A DNA stretch of 64,000 bases from Odontesthes bonariensis (taxonomy: Eukaryota; Chordata; Actinopteri; Atheriniformes; Atherinopsidae). Each line of letters begins with the position of its first letter. Within the stretch, counting starts at the first letter, position 1. A program made the translations under genes and the position numbers. The stretch is from the NCBI RefSeq assembly GCF_027942865.1, contig NC_134524.1:6098536-6162535 (forward strand), given 5' to 3'. The notes beneath the pieces were generated by a model that had not been told where the DNA came from, searched no databases, and was given only the letters and a program-made list of their open reading frames with translations. This document shows, piece after piece, positions 10,401 to 25,000 of the stretch.

Positions 10401-12997
10401 ATTAATCTTACTTTATTCTATTTTACCCTTACCTATTACTACTATTGTTATTACACATTTATTTATTTTATTTATCCTTTTTAAATATATACTGTATATG
10501 TATATTTCTTAAGATATCTGAATGCAGTTATTTATTACTTATTTTATTTCATTATTGTTATTGCTGTCTGTTCGATAATTCATTGTGAAAAAAAAAAAAT
10601 CAATAAAAATTGTTGAAACTAAAACAAATCTGAGCTGAGCCCATTTCAAGGATACGTCCATGAGGTTGATCATACTGCGGCAAGCTTCTTTGGTGAAGCC
10701 GTCAGTCTTCAGGTCCTTATCTGTTCACATGAGAAAAGAACATCCAAGGCATTTTAATTACTAATTAATTACTACAATTATGATCAAAATCCAATCCTGT
10801 AGTTCCAGTGGACGAATGGAACTGATTCCACAGCCGCTTACGTTTGCCGATGATCCTGTTCAGTATGGTTTGCAGCTCGGTGACGCTGATCTCCATGTCC
10901 TATTGGCAAGGCAATTTTATTTATAGAGCACAATTCGTACACATGGTAATTCAAAGTGCTTTACAGCTACATAAAATCACAAGAAGGCAATAAAATCATT
11001 AAAAAGAAATAAAAAAATAAAAAATAAAAAAATTAAATGAATAAAAATGAAACAAAATTTAAAAAACCCAATCAAAATAATCATTAATTAATTTAAAAGT
11101 GAAGAGTGCAGATAAATATTGGCACAAACTAATGTCAGTTACATTCAATGCAAAAGCTGTACGCCTCTCCTCTGAGCTGCAGCTCCCATCCTGCAGGTGT
11201 GTGTGTGCTCACCTGTCCTGCCAGCTGTCTGAAGAGATTCTTAAAGCCTGCATCGATCTGGCTCTCATCCAGGTGAGTCTGAAACATGAAGAAACGTGTT
11301 TAGCACAGTTTGACTCTGCACAAAAGAAGGCTTTCCGGTGTTGAAAGTCGTCTCTTCTTACCTCTGGCGGCAGCTCTGCTACGACGTCGTCATCGAGCTC
11401 CCTGTCAGCAAAAGAGGAAAAGTTACTTTTCCTGGAAATTAGCAGCTGGTTGAACATTTTCTGTCTCTAAAGATGCCCAAAAATGCATTTGTGGGTTCTC
11501 TCCTGGTACTCCAGCCTCCTGAAACACGCATGTCAGGTTAACTGGTGGTTCAAAATTAGCCCCAGAAGCGAGTGTGAGTGTGCAGGATCTCTGTGGGGCC
11601 GGTGATGGACTGGCATCCTGTCCAGGGTGTCCCCGCCTCTCACCCAATCACAGCTGAGATAGGCTCCAGCCCCCCCGTGACCCTGAACTGCATTAAGTGG
11701 GTGTAGAAAATGGATGGATGTTGTATTTTCTGTTTTTCCCTGTGGGGTTATTCTATGACAATGACTCTAAATCAGGAGTTCTGGTTTTCATTGCCCATTC
11801 CAGTCACGTACTTTGTGTTATTCTGTGTTATTCAGAGCAGTAACCAGAACTAGTAATCATCACGAGTCCAACCAAGTTTTAGATTTGCCATTCTAGAAAT
11901 ATTAAAGCTCAATTCTGATCAACAACTGCACAAAAAATACAAATCACAACCCATCTTCTCCTAAAAACGTGATGGAAAAAGCTTAACTTCCTCCTTTTTA
12001 TGGGCACTCACTCCGAGTCTGCAGGCTTCTCAGAGAAAACTCTGAGCACGAAGTCCGCCTCTTTATGGGGATCGAAGGTGGAGGGGACGATGATGTACTC
12101 CCCCGCTGGCAGCCGCAGCCGCGAACTGACCTCCCTCAAGTTGATGAAGAGCTCCGAGCGAGCGCTGGAGGCGTGGGTCAGGAAGAAATCTCGCTTCAGG
12201 TGCACTCCTGACCTCCCCGTAAACTGAGAGTGGAGTCAAGAGTCAGCATGCATTCAAAAACCTACAATTATTTTCTAAACAAATGCAAAGATCAGAAGAG
12301 AGCAGGTGAACTCACCTCATTTGGAATCTGGAGAAAACGACAGAAGAGATTATCATTAACGGTGGAGTGAAAATAAACGCAAAAAACAGTAAAAATGCAG
12401 AAAAAGATGCTTTTAAAGCTGCTGACCTCATACACAGCGAACCCGATGGTTTCCATGTCTTTGCCCTCTTTCCGTTTCTTCCTGCGGTCTTTCTGCATGA
12501 GGGCCACCAAAAAGCTGCAGTCTGATTGGCCGGGGGCGTCCGGGTGCTGCAGCATAATCTTGAACTGAGGATTCAGCCAAAAAGTTGCTGCAGACGGGAG
12601 GTAAAAAGCTCAGCATGCATGTGGTATTCAGCCGTTCTGCCTTTATAAATTCTGAATGATGCCTTTGTTTAAATGTGAACGTTGGTTAAAATATTAAGAA
12701 GCTTCATCTCAGATAGAAAGACTGTGATGCATTACGTTTTTACAATTCATTTATTCCAGCAGAAGGTTTTAGTTCATCTTAGCCCTCATACCTGATTCAA
12801 AAAACAACTTCATTTCTGAAAAGGGACATTTTTGTCCCCTTTTAAAACGACCTAAAAACATCATATGTTAATATTTTTTTATCTTAGATCTTTTATTCCA
12901 CTTCAGTTCTGATCATTACTATCAAGTTTTCAATTATTTTCAAAACTTTAACCCTTTAAATACTGGTTTATATGATGTAAACGCCAATTTCTGTAAG

Positions 12998-13028
<31 letters not shown>

Positions 13029-16000
13029 ACAAACTGCTATATTTTCAATAAATAGAATCCAAAGTGGAATTGAGGGGGGGGTAATTATGGTCTGGGAATG
13101 TCAATGATCAGCAACAACACTGATTTTTAATTTTTTTGCTATGCCTAAAGGCTTAAAATTTGGACTAAAAAGTTCAAATGGTCATCTAAAGGGTTAATTT
13201 TTTTTTAAATAATTGAAAACTTTGGTAGTTATGAAGTGGAATAAAGGATTCACGAAAAAAAAAGTGGAACAAAAATATTAATATAAGATGTTTTAGGTCG
13301 TTTTAAAAGGGGACAAAAATGTTTTGTTTTGAGTTTTTTTTTTTACACAATGAAAAATTGCATTGTATATGATGTGTGTTTGAAATTCGAAAAAATAGTA
13401 AAAAATGCACAACTGGACCAAATATGATGAGTATCACTATCTACAGTGTGAAATTAGAGGAGAAAGTACACCCCAAGTGGAAAAATGTCCCCTATCAGGG
13501 ATCATCTTAAAGTAAACTTATTGTTTAAACAAGAGTGGCTGCTCCACATTCCAAACACCTCCTCCATCCCTCTTCAACAGCACGTTTTAAACAGTTAAAT
13601 ACAAAATAAAGTGATCTTTAAATCTTTAAACACGAGACAGATGAGGTAAATCAGTGTCCAGCCTCCAGCTTTTTATCTACTTCTTCATCCCTCCATCTGC
13701 CGCCTGGCCGTTTTCCCACCTTAAATATTCCTACCTGGGAAGTTCCGGCAGCCTCCAGCAGTGCTGCCTCTCCTCCACTCCCCCTGATAGAGCGAGGAGC
13801 TCCATTTCTTCATCTGGCTGTGCTGCAGGGCGTCCGCTGTCAGGTTACAGATCTCCAGACGGCTGAACTCACGCATAAAGTCACTGAAGGACATCCTGAG
13901 GGAGGGAAATGAACCTGACTCAGGGATTTTTATCAAATCAAATCAAATTTATCTGTAGCACATTTCATGTACAAAACAATTCAAAGTGCTTTCCATAAAA
14001 TAAAAGCATTGCAGCAGGGAGTGGAAGAAGCATTAAAAATACATAAAAGAATATAAAGGGAACCAAATAAAATCATTTAAATGAATTTAAAAACCAGCAA
14101 CAGTCCAGATAAGTTCAAAGATATTTCATGCATAGACAGATGAGAAAAGAAATGTTTTTAAGCTGGATTTAAAAATGTCTCCATTTGGTGAAAGTTTAAT
14201 CTCCACTGGCAGTTTGTTCCACTTGTTTGCAGCATAACAGCTAAATGCTGCTTCTCCATGTTCAGTCTGGACTCTGGACTGGACCAGCTGACCTGAGTCC
14301 TTGGATCTAAGAGCTCTGCTGGCTTTATATTCTCTGAACAGATCACAGATTGTAAACCATCAGCAGGCTTTTAAAATCTATTCTGTGACTGACTGGAAGC
14401 CAGAGTAAAGATCTTAAAGCTGCTGTGATGTGTTCAGATCTCTTAGTCCGGGTTAAAACTCCAGCAGCAGCGTTCTGGAAGTCCAGTTTAAAGAGCGTTA
14501 CAGTGATGGAGTCTGCTGGAGATGAATGCATTTTACTGCGATTTTCCATCACAAAGCCACAAATTCCAACAGATAAACAAGAACACTGATATTTTACACA
14601 CAGATTCTATCACAACTCGTAATAGTTACAAATAAAACATGCAGGTGAGCGTTTCGACTCACCAGAATTCACCATCTTCACTGCGGTTTTGCAGCCGACT
14701 TCTGACGGAGCAATCCACGCTGTCCCACTCTCTGGAGCTGAGGAGTCCACAAAGAACACGCGTGACTGCACAGAAACATACCTCACAGTGTACCTGTTCT
14801 TCCTCGTATCTGCTGCTTCCCTCCCGATCATTCCCAATCCTATTCCCCGTCCCTGGATATCAAATTACTGAGTCAGCTGCTTTTCCTGCTCAGCATAGCG
14901 TGCACTCAAGCTCGCGTCTCTGTGAGCTTCAGCTGAGGCTGACGTGAATCCCACCTGCTGTGCAAGGGCTTCATAACACCCCCCCAAAGCACCTTTTCCC
15001 TAAACCAGAGATACTCATTGGGCGGCTCCTCCAGCTTTAATTGGCGGCTCGCACTCGCATAGTAGCTTATAACAATATGGTAACAATAACAATACATTTT
15101 TTTTCAAATAACACACAGCGAACACTGCACAGTATTAGGTATTTCTATTAAGTTTGCATTTTTGTAGTATTAAGTATTTTTTATTAAGTATTATTTAAGG
15201 CTTAATGGTGTTTCCTAAAGGGGGCACACTGTTAAACCTGGCAACGCAGCCCACTTAAAGGATAAGACCGGTTTTTTGACATTGGGCCCTTGATTTCACA
15301 TTATAACATGATGTTCTACTCACCCCTGCTTGTTGTTGGTCATTCAGCCGAATGAATAAACAGGCAGCAGGTCTGTGGGCTGTCTGTGGCAGTAGCACGA
15401 CGAGGACGTCAGTAACACCCACTTTACGACAAAAAAAATCAAAATTACAATAACCCGGATTTTTTTAAGTAAGCGACGCACCTCCACGTTATCAGTGCTA
15501 GTGTAGAGTAATTAATAAATTATAAACAGCATAGTTTGTGCCTGTATGAGCTTGCCCATAGGAAACCGTTTCATGGCCGAATATCTCAAGAGAGCAGCCA
15601 GACGCCTCGCGAATATCTTCGGAACAGCTCCAAATGTTCAACAACAAGCAGGGGTGAGTAGAACATCATGTTGTAATGTGAAATCAAGGGCCCAATCAGA
15701 AAACCGATCTTATCCTTTAAACCACCTCACACCTGACCGCAGACCACGCTAGCTCCTTTAGCCAGTGCGAGATGCAGGCACAATGGATCGGTTTTTAATT
15801 AAAAAAGGGCAAAAACCAGCACAAAAACCATGCTCATCCTGAATGTCTCACTATGATTACAACAACAAACTACAAATACAACATGAAGAAAGTCAAGCAC
15901 ATGCACGCCAGCTTCCACTCATCCCAGTATTAAGGTAAATGTGGTCTTAATTGAAAATGTATTGGCTGTGTTGTTTCTTTTTTTGTGGGATGTTTTATAT

Positions 16001-19000
16001 GTAGAAATGCATATTTGCAAAAAGGGGACTTTAGTATGTTGTGGTAAAAGTGGCTCTTCCCTTGATTTTGCTGCCAATGTGGCTCTTGTGAAAAAAATAG
16101 TGAGTATCTCTGCTCTATTGCAAAGAAATACAGTCCAGTCTACACCCTTATCCTCACTCCTGAGCATCTGTGGATTTTCTGTCCAGATACTCCAAACTCC
16201 TCCCACAATCCAAAAACATACACGTTAATGCTGATTGGTGGATATAAAACGACCTCAGGAATGAGTGTGGGCATGTGTCGTTCCTGCCTCTTGCCCAGGG
16301 GAAGCTGGGATAGGCTCCGACTGACAACAGGTGGGCCAGTTAGCAACAGAAACTACAGTAAAGCTAACAGAAATGAACCAAAGGACAGGATGTTACCAAA
16401 ATAAAACAGGAAAGATGAACAGAAGAACAACCAGCACGTGTGCTCACATGTTCAGTTCATACGGTCGTTCAGCAGGAGAAAACAGAGTTTTTTTATTCAT
16501 TTCTACTCAAGCTGGCGTGTTCTGCTCCTCTGTGAGCCTCGTCTTTAACGTCTGTGGTGAGAACACACAATAAAGATTTCATCCAGGAGCTGCAGAGCAG
16601 TGGAAAGAGGCCGAGGGGCAAAGGCCACCTGCCAGCTGACCTCACGAGCAAAAATATCCTAAAGCCTGCAGAACGTCTCCGTGTGACAGTTTGATCCAGC
16701 GAGACACTATTTTTGGTTTTCAGCCAGAAGGTTTCAATAAGCTTGTTGAGGCTTTTAGCATTTTTACAGCGGAAACATGAGCAAATCGTTGCATCTTTCC
16801 TGATGAAACTACAGTTAAACTATGGAGGTTGTTCCAAAACATGGGACGCAGGCTTTGGGAAATGTTTGATGAAATCTGAAGGTCACACGCTGCAGAGCCT
16901 CTGTAACATCAGCAGAGCTCAGCTGGGCTGAGATATAACGATGCCAGCTTCAGCAAACCAGTGTTTTTCAGATTTAATTCAATGTAAAGATACGAGGTAA
17001 AAACTAGCAAATGTCCATTTAACTTCAGTTAGTCTTAAAGGGGAAGTTCAGTTTTTTTTTTTTAAACCTGGACCTTATTTCTGGCATAAAATACATTCTT
17101 CTACTCACCGATAACAGTTTGGTGAAAGTCGGCGTCCTTCGGAAGATATTTAGATCACTGGAGATCGGCGTATATCCATATAACGGGAGAGAACAGGGCA
17201 GAGACCATACAGCCTCTAAATAAGGCATTATCTGTCTTTATTTCACCAATACTTTAAGACCAATGAATGAATGAACTCGTACTATTGCACTGTTAGCTCA
17301 GAGCTGCCGTGTTGTTGTTATCGGGGAAGCTTATAGGAAGCTTTCTACACGCGCGTCTACTGGGATGATGTCATCAACGCGCGCTGCTGCAGCACAGCTC
17401 ATTCACTCCGGTAAGGACGTCCATTCTACTCAAAGGCTGTGTTCGAAACCGCATACTACACTACATACTACATACTTGCAAACTGCATACTCATCGATCA
17501 GACAGTATGCAGAGCGTTTACCCACAATGCATTTCCCTCCTGCCCGAGCCGAAATCAGCCGGCCTGAAGCTGATTTCGCTTAAGCTCTAAACTCTGTAAA
17601 CTTTAGCAACATTTGAAACATTTTCAGGCGAGAAAGTAGTCGTTTAGATCCCCAACGTGTTGAAAACCTGACAAAATACCGGCTGTTTACAATTTTGTTC
17701 CCACGAATTCAAGCTAGTTGTAGCTAGCTTGAAACTGCCGTTTTGACAGGAAATGACGATCGTTACGTTGCATCTTGGGTCCATGACATCATCCCACTAG
17801 ACGCGTGTGTAGAAAGCCCCCTATAAGCTTCCCCGATAACAACAACACGGCAGCTCTGAGCTAACAGTGCAATAGTACGCGTTCATTCATTCATTGGTCT
17901 TAAAGTATTGGTGAAATAAAGACAGATAATGCCTTATTTAGAGGCTGTATGGTCTCTGCCCTGTTCTCTCCCGTTATATGGATATACGCTGATCTCCAGT
18001 GATCTAAATATTTTCCGAAGGACGCCGACTTTCACCAAACTGTTATCGGTGAGTAGATGAAGGTATTTTATGCCAGAAATAAGGTCCAGGTTTAAAAAAA
18101 ACAAACTTCTCCTTTAAAAGAAACCTAGGAGACGAGAGTTTTTCAGAAACAAACTGGCCCCATGACTGTGTAAACTCTTACTTATCGCTCCAGGATCCGG
18201 TCCATTCCACCTCACCCCACGGGTTCCTTACACGAACGAGCTTTGTCATGTTTCCTCTGTACACCACCTGCGGGCAAAGAAACGACTTTCATATTGTGCA
18301 TCTGCTGTAGGCTGTTACACACATTTAGGTGAATAAAGACCAAACCCACCACTTTAAAATGGGAAATGACAGATTAAAAGCCCATCTGGTGGTCAGCTGG
18401 TCGTCATTCATGTGAAAAAGCACCATGATCTCTGTAGCTCAGTGTTTGGGCTGCTTCAGATGTCATTTTTAATATGAAACACTGTGCTTTGCACCTAACT
18501 TTGTCTTTAGAATGATCAGGAGTCAACTTTAAGGAAACCTTTTGAAAGTATTTGCTCCATCTGCTCTCAGTTTAGATGACATCTGTCTGAATTAAAGCGC
18601 ATTAAACACTGAAGAAGTGGATTTAACAGTGAAATAGATGGTGCAAAATGAACATTTTGGGGTCTAACTGCACATCAGATCAGTTTTAAAGCATCTTGGC
18701 ACATATTTCAAAGTTCCTTATTAAACGTTCACATGTGCCAGTTTAACTTAAAGCAAAATTGTTGGATCTGTTTAAGCTCATCTTGGCATGGAGTGTCTTC
18801 AAAATGTCTACCTTTAGATGGCTCGATATCGGATCGATTGAGTTTTCTAGAATGTCGCCAGACTTATTTTACTAAATTTGGCCTCAAATGTTTGCACTCT
18901 TTGAGAGCTGCAGAGGAAAACTAAAAGCATGTGCTGGGACCCAACTCTGTGCAGAATACTAACTGCATTCAAGACATTTTTGTAGTTGGTATACACTAAA

Positions 19001-22000
19001 TCATCATACTTCTCTGATTTAGGTAAATGCTACTTCTGAATGTATTTTGAGGCAGATGTCTTGTTTTTTTTTTTTTGTTTGAGGTGCAGGTGAACCCTTC
19101 ACCCTCGACCAGATGTTTTTTTTTTTTTTCAGTTTTGGCCTTTTCTCTCTGGAAAACGTTGAGGGACGATTGTGTCCATCAGATTTGCATTCATGCTTCG
19201 GAAAATCAGTCCAATGCTCTACATGTTTGACGTGTATTGTTCAACATCCAACACAAGTCAAAGTTTGGACAGACTTTTGGCATCTTTTAGTGATTGAACA
19301 GTAAAATGTCTGTTTTCTGATGCACTTGAATGTATGTCACTATAAGGAAGAAGAGAGAAAAAAAGAAGAGAAAAAGGGAAGGGGAAGAGAAGAAGAAGGA
19401 AAGAAGGGGAAAAAATAAATTACACACTTGGTATTTATAACTAAGCTCAGAAACAGAAAGTAGTTGTGCAAAATTTGGTATGAAGTGTGTTATCATCTGT
19501 GAACAGCGCCTACTTTAAACTGAAGCATTTTGGTAGTAACAGGTGGTGGTTTGGGGGGTGAAATGTATTCTCACGCCTTCATTACCTCCGCCAGGCAGGT
19601 TATGTGATCGCCCGAGTTTGTCTGTTGCTTTGTCTGGATGTTCGTTCGTCTGTTCGTGCTGCAATCTTGCGACCTGCCACAAGGTGGCGCGACCTCAAGG
19701 TGCCAAAGCCAGACAGAATGCATAGTGCGCGGATTTACTTGCACGGCAAGCCAGTGTGCATAACTGCATATAGCGTAATAATAACGGCGAACACTGCTTC
19801 CCGACAGAACATTATAATAATAATAATAATAATAATAATTAATAATAATAACGGCGAACACTGCTGTTCAATAATGAATAGGGAGAAGGGAATGCCTCTT
19901 CTGCTGACAGCGCCAAAGAACAAGTAGCCCACATCAGGAACGTATGTCCATACATGGCTCGCTATCCACAGGTAGGCCACACCTTCGCAGCCATCTGTGA
20001 TTGTTTCAGACCATTCGTCTACTTTATTGTGGTCAGACCAAGAAGTAAATATACATTAAAGCTTGGGGAGTTTTTTGCGGGGCTTGAGATGCAATGTGGA
20101 TGCCATGATATCAGCGCTTTCTAATTCACGCCGTGCACATGTCATGCAAGATTGAAACAAGGAAATAGCATTTATTGTCTTCACATATTGTATATTAAAA
20201 AAAATTCAAATAAAAAAGATGGCTATATTTAACAGTGACGCATCCTGGGTGTAAACCAACCTTCGCCTGATGGCAGCTAAATTGGATTAAGTGGGTACAG
20301 AAAGCTGATGGATGGATGGATGTTTAACGGTGCATTACACTATCTAACCCAACGGTCTACCATCCTTTTCTTTCTGATTCTGGGTCCATATTCCTCCGTG
20401 TTCAGGCTCACCTCGTCCACACCAGTCACAGAGTAGGCATGTCCCTTCACCAGCTTCTTAAACGTGACGGCCTCCATGTCCACCGAGCTGGTGATCTGAA
20501 AAAGAGACGCCAAAGCGCACAACGACACATCTATTATCATCATTTAGGTGAACGTCACTGGTTGTTTCAGCTGATTAAAACACAGATGTGTTTTAACACG
20601 ACTCCAGCCGTGCACGGGATGTCCCGAGAGGCCGAGCCGTGTTTTAAAAAAAGGAATATTCCTTTAAAGCTGATCAGCCACACTGGCACTCCTTCATGGA
20701 CTGAGGAGCACAGGAAGTCATCTGATTACAGCAACTGTCCTTCACCAAGACAACAGTTCATTGCTCCCCGTCTGCAAACAAGTGCTTTGCCCAAGCGTCC
20801 TTGACACACTGAATCCTTGCCAACTTTTATTTCCCAATGTTCACTGCCCTCTCCTGGTTTCTCTCCCAATCAAATCTCCCAAATTTACTTCCAGCAGCAC
20901 CTATCGCCGAGCTCTGTAAACCCCTGATTGCTTTGCTACAACCACTTGCAAAATATTGCTTTATAATAACACAATTTATACTAAAAAACTAAGAATATTT
21001 ACTTATATTTTTGACTGCAGACATGCAACATAATCAGCTGACTGGATGGCAGCACGTGTGACCCAAAGCATATATCATTCTGCATTCATGACGGTAACAG
21101 ATGGTGTAAGTCAGCCACACCACGTGCACTAATCAGGTCTCTACTACAGAATTATGACAGTTTTCTGATTTCTTTCAGTTTTCCCAATCGTATCATATAT
21201 GCATCGTAGATGATGTTGAGAGACTTCACTTCCACCCTGTTGAACTGTATGCTAACACAGCCTTTCATTAAAGGGATAGTTCGCCTCTTTTGATATGAAG
21301 CTGTATGACATCCCATATTAGGGATCCTGTGAGCCGAGTTCCAGCCTCGTTTTGGTGTTGACGAAGTCTATTTTTGCATCACAAAACCAGGAAAAAGTCA
21401 GACCTCACAATCGCTTGGCCCTATTTTCTCTCCCTTCGTATCACTGCCTGCAGCCTGCCGACAGCCGCACCTGTTACGTTGTTTGCTGCTCGGTCTACAC
21501 AGCACGCAGTGATAAGAAGGGAGAGAAAATAGGGCCAAGCGATTGTGAGGTCTGACTTTACCTGGAGAACGATTTTGTGATGCAAATGTATTACTCTTTT
21601 GAACGCATACGTCCTGTGAGCCGAGTTCCAGCCTTGTTTAGGCGTTAATGAAAGTAGTTCCGGCTAGTTGGCTGGGGCTTAAAAAATAAAGCGTTTTGCT
21701 TCTCAAAACAATATGCGTTCAAAAGAGTAATACATTTGCATCACAAAATCGTAAATCTTAAAAGAGGCGAACTATCCCTTTAACATCGAGCTGCCTTACT
21801 TCTTCCATTTCTTACTTAAACACCTTCCCCATAACTCGCTTTCCCCACAGAAGCTGACTCACTGAAGGCAGCGGTGGAAACAAACAATGTCATCAGATGT
21901 CATTCACTTCTGTTACATCAACAGAAATGACATAAATAGGAGCAGCTGTGACCTTCCGTATGCTGTATTCATACAAAGAGCAACAACAACATTAACTGCT

Positions 22001-25000
22001 TCAACAGGAAGGGCGTCATGGCCTTGGTTTGCTGTTGCACTTTGGTTTCCCTTCTTGGGACAAAATGAACAAAGTAGCGGGAGCAGGGGGCCTTAGCTTC
22101 TCTGAGACGTTCTTTTTTTTATAACAAATTGTGTTTTTGTGTTCACTGCCGCAGAGGGATGTTAGAAAAAAAGAGCTGGTGGCGTCCAGTTCATGATTTA
22201 ATAAGCATGAAACGCGTATATTCCTTATGAGGCCCAATTGAAAATGAATGCATTTTCTCAGTTTGTCTTGACAAACAACCAAATAACTCCTTTAAAGTCT
22301 CATAAAAACGTTACAATCTGTGATAAATCTGTGATAAATCTGTGTAGTGTTCTTGTTTTCTTGGGTCAGAGGATGGATGAATGTTGCAGTACTGACATCG
22401 ATGGAGCAGCCGAGCAGCGATCCTCTCTCTATGGCCCTGCCGATGATGCTGTAGAGGTCCGAGGGGGGCTTCTTCAGCTCGTACATCTCCGTCACGCCTC
22501 CCGTGAAGTCCTCAAAGCCCTCCGACGTGCTCCCGCCCGACAGAGCCTCGTAGCAGCCGTTCAACCTGCGACACAACGAGAAATGTAGCGCGTGATCCGA
22601 GTTCCCTTCTACATGGGATGAAAGTGAAAAGGCCTGAGTCGTGTTAGCCAACAGCTGCAGCATCAAACCACACAGCCATATATGACCATCACACTCATCC
22701 TGGAAGCTCTCTGAACTCAGCAGGAATGTTCTTGCATGGACACCGTTGTGCTTCACTCGTACTTAGAGCCCAGCTGTTCACTGAGGCAGCTGCAGCTTTA
22801 ATCAAATCTGTCCTTTTGGAGACTGTTTCTCCGTCACGCTTCCCTCTGGACCTCTTTTTACACGGTTTCCCAAATTAAAGCAGAAACATTGAAATTAAAT
22901 TCCCCTCTGTTAGCTTAGAAAATGTCCTTAAAGGGATAGTTCGCCTCTTTTGACATGCAGTGATACAAAGGGAGAGAAAGTAGCGCCAAGCGATTGTGAG
23001 GTCTGACTTTTTCCTGGAGAACGATTTTGTGATGCAAATGTATTACTCTTTTGAACGCATATTGTTTTGAGAAGCAAAACGCTTTATTTTTTAAACCCCA
23101 GCCAACTAGCCGGACTACCTTCATCAACACCAAAACGAGGCTATGTTCATAAATGATGTTGCTGATATGGGATGTCATACAGCTTCATGTCAAAAGAGGC
23201 GAACTATCCCTTTAATATCTTGCACAACTAAACTTGTGCAAAGAAAAAGTCTGAAAACGCTGCCCAGATGTCTTTAGGTCAAACGTGTGACCTCAGACGG
23301 CCACTAGGTGTCGCAGTGGAGCAGCTGAACCTCAGTTAGTAACACTGAGACCAAACTCTTTAATCCCTGAACTCTGTTTACTCAGTGGAGGAAAGCCTGG
23401 AGGTTTTCTTCAGATCTTCACCAAGCGAATAACCGTTTCTCCTGCAGTCAAGCTGTTGCATCTTTTAACATCTTTTATCTTTTCCTTCAGTTAAATCAAG
23501 AAAAAACGGAGGTCATTGAAGAGACTCTAGAAACTAAAGACCAAGTCCGGAACCTCGGCGTGCTGATAGACTCAGACCTGACCTTCAACAATCATATCAA
23601 ATCAGTCACCAAATCAGCCTTTTATCAACTTAAGAACATCTCCAGGATGAAGGGTTTCATGTCCCAAACAGATCAGGAGAAGCTGATTCATGCTTTCATC
23701 TCCAGCAGACTGGACTACTGTAACGGTCTTCTGACTGGACTCCCCCAAAAGAGTCTCAAACAGCTGCAGCTCATTCAGAACGCTGCAGCCCGAGTTTTAA
23801 CCAGAACACAGAGATCAGATCACATCACCCCAGTTCTCAGGTCTTTACATCGGCTCCCGCTCAGATCCAGAATGGATTTTAAAGTTCTGTCTACAGATCA
23901 CAGAATGGTTTAGGTCCAGAACACATGAATGACATGCTGGTAGAGTATAAACCCAGCAGAGCTCTGAGATCTGCTGACTCAGGTCAGATAGTGGAGCCCA
24001 GAGTTCAAACTGGACCCGGTGAAGCAGCTTTTAGCTGTTATGCTGCACACAGCTGGAACAAACTACCAGCAGAACTGAAATCAGCCCCAACTGGAAGCAC
24101 TTATAAATCCAGGTTAAAAACATTTCTCTTTCTGTGTGCTTATGGTCGAGTTCCTCTAAATAATTTTAAAGCATAATGCTATAAATCCTCTTAAAGGCAG
24201 GGTAGGGGATCTTTTTCTGGAACATTTTTTTTACATATTGCTTGAAATACTCTTCACACCCCCATTGCAACCAATTAATTAAAAGTTTTGACACAAATAT
24301 GAAAAGTTTTAGTGGCCTCTAGAACGTACAATCCAGGAAAAACACTATCCAGTCATACTGAACGGACCGTTAACGATGATTGGATTCTGATGCGTCTATC
24401 AAACTGCAATCTGCTCCTCCCTCCCCCTCCCTCCCCCTCCTTCCCCCTGTGTGCGTACCCTGCTCCGTGAACGAATTACACGTCCAGAAGCTTGGCAGGA
24501 AGCTAAACTAGAGCCAGCTTGGCTAGCACCTAGCATTATTAAACGTATAGTTAGCATATACTAAATACTAAATACGGCAACGATCGATGCTTGCTGTCAG
24601 AACAGCGCTCGTGCACCTTCGTGCTCGTTCATGTACTCTAGAGGCGTGCCTTCGGGGGGAAAGTGAAGAAAAGGGTTGGGACTTTTTACCGGTGTATTTT
24701 CAAAATGCAGCTTCGCTGGACTCAAAATCCAGGATCTCCTACCCTACCTTTAATTGTTTTATATTTTTCTTTTCCCCTCTTCTTCGATTGCTTTAACTGT
24801 GTTTTCATTTTTATTCTCTTTAAATTGCTTGTTTTTATGCTGCTTTATGCTGTTCTTTTAAATGCCTCGTCTTTATGTAAAGCACATGGAGTGGCCCGTG
24901 GTATGAAATGCGCTGTATAAATAAAGATGCCTTGCCTTTTAACTTCAGGGCATCGCTGTAACATCAGTGTGAAAACCAACAGAAAAAGCCCTGCTGCTCA

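Noticed and set aside
19571..19980. Frames with runs of Ile or Tyr
   Set aside because: Translation of the AAT microsatellite within an interspersed repeat.
22292..22756. 154-aa minus-strand frame as a separate gene
   Set aside because: Only the part 22397-22565 is coding, as calpain exon 5. The rest is read-through into introns.
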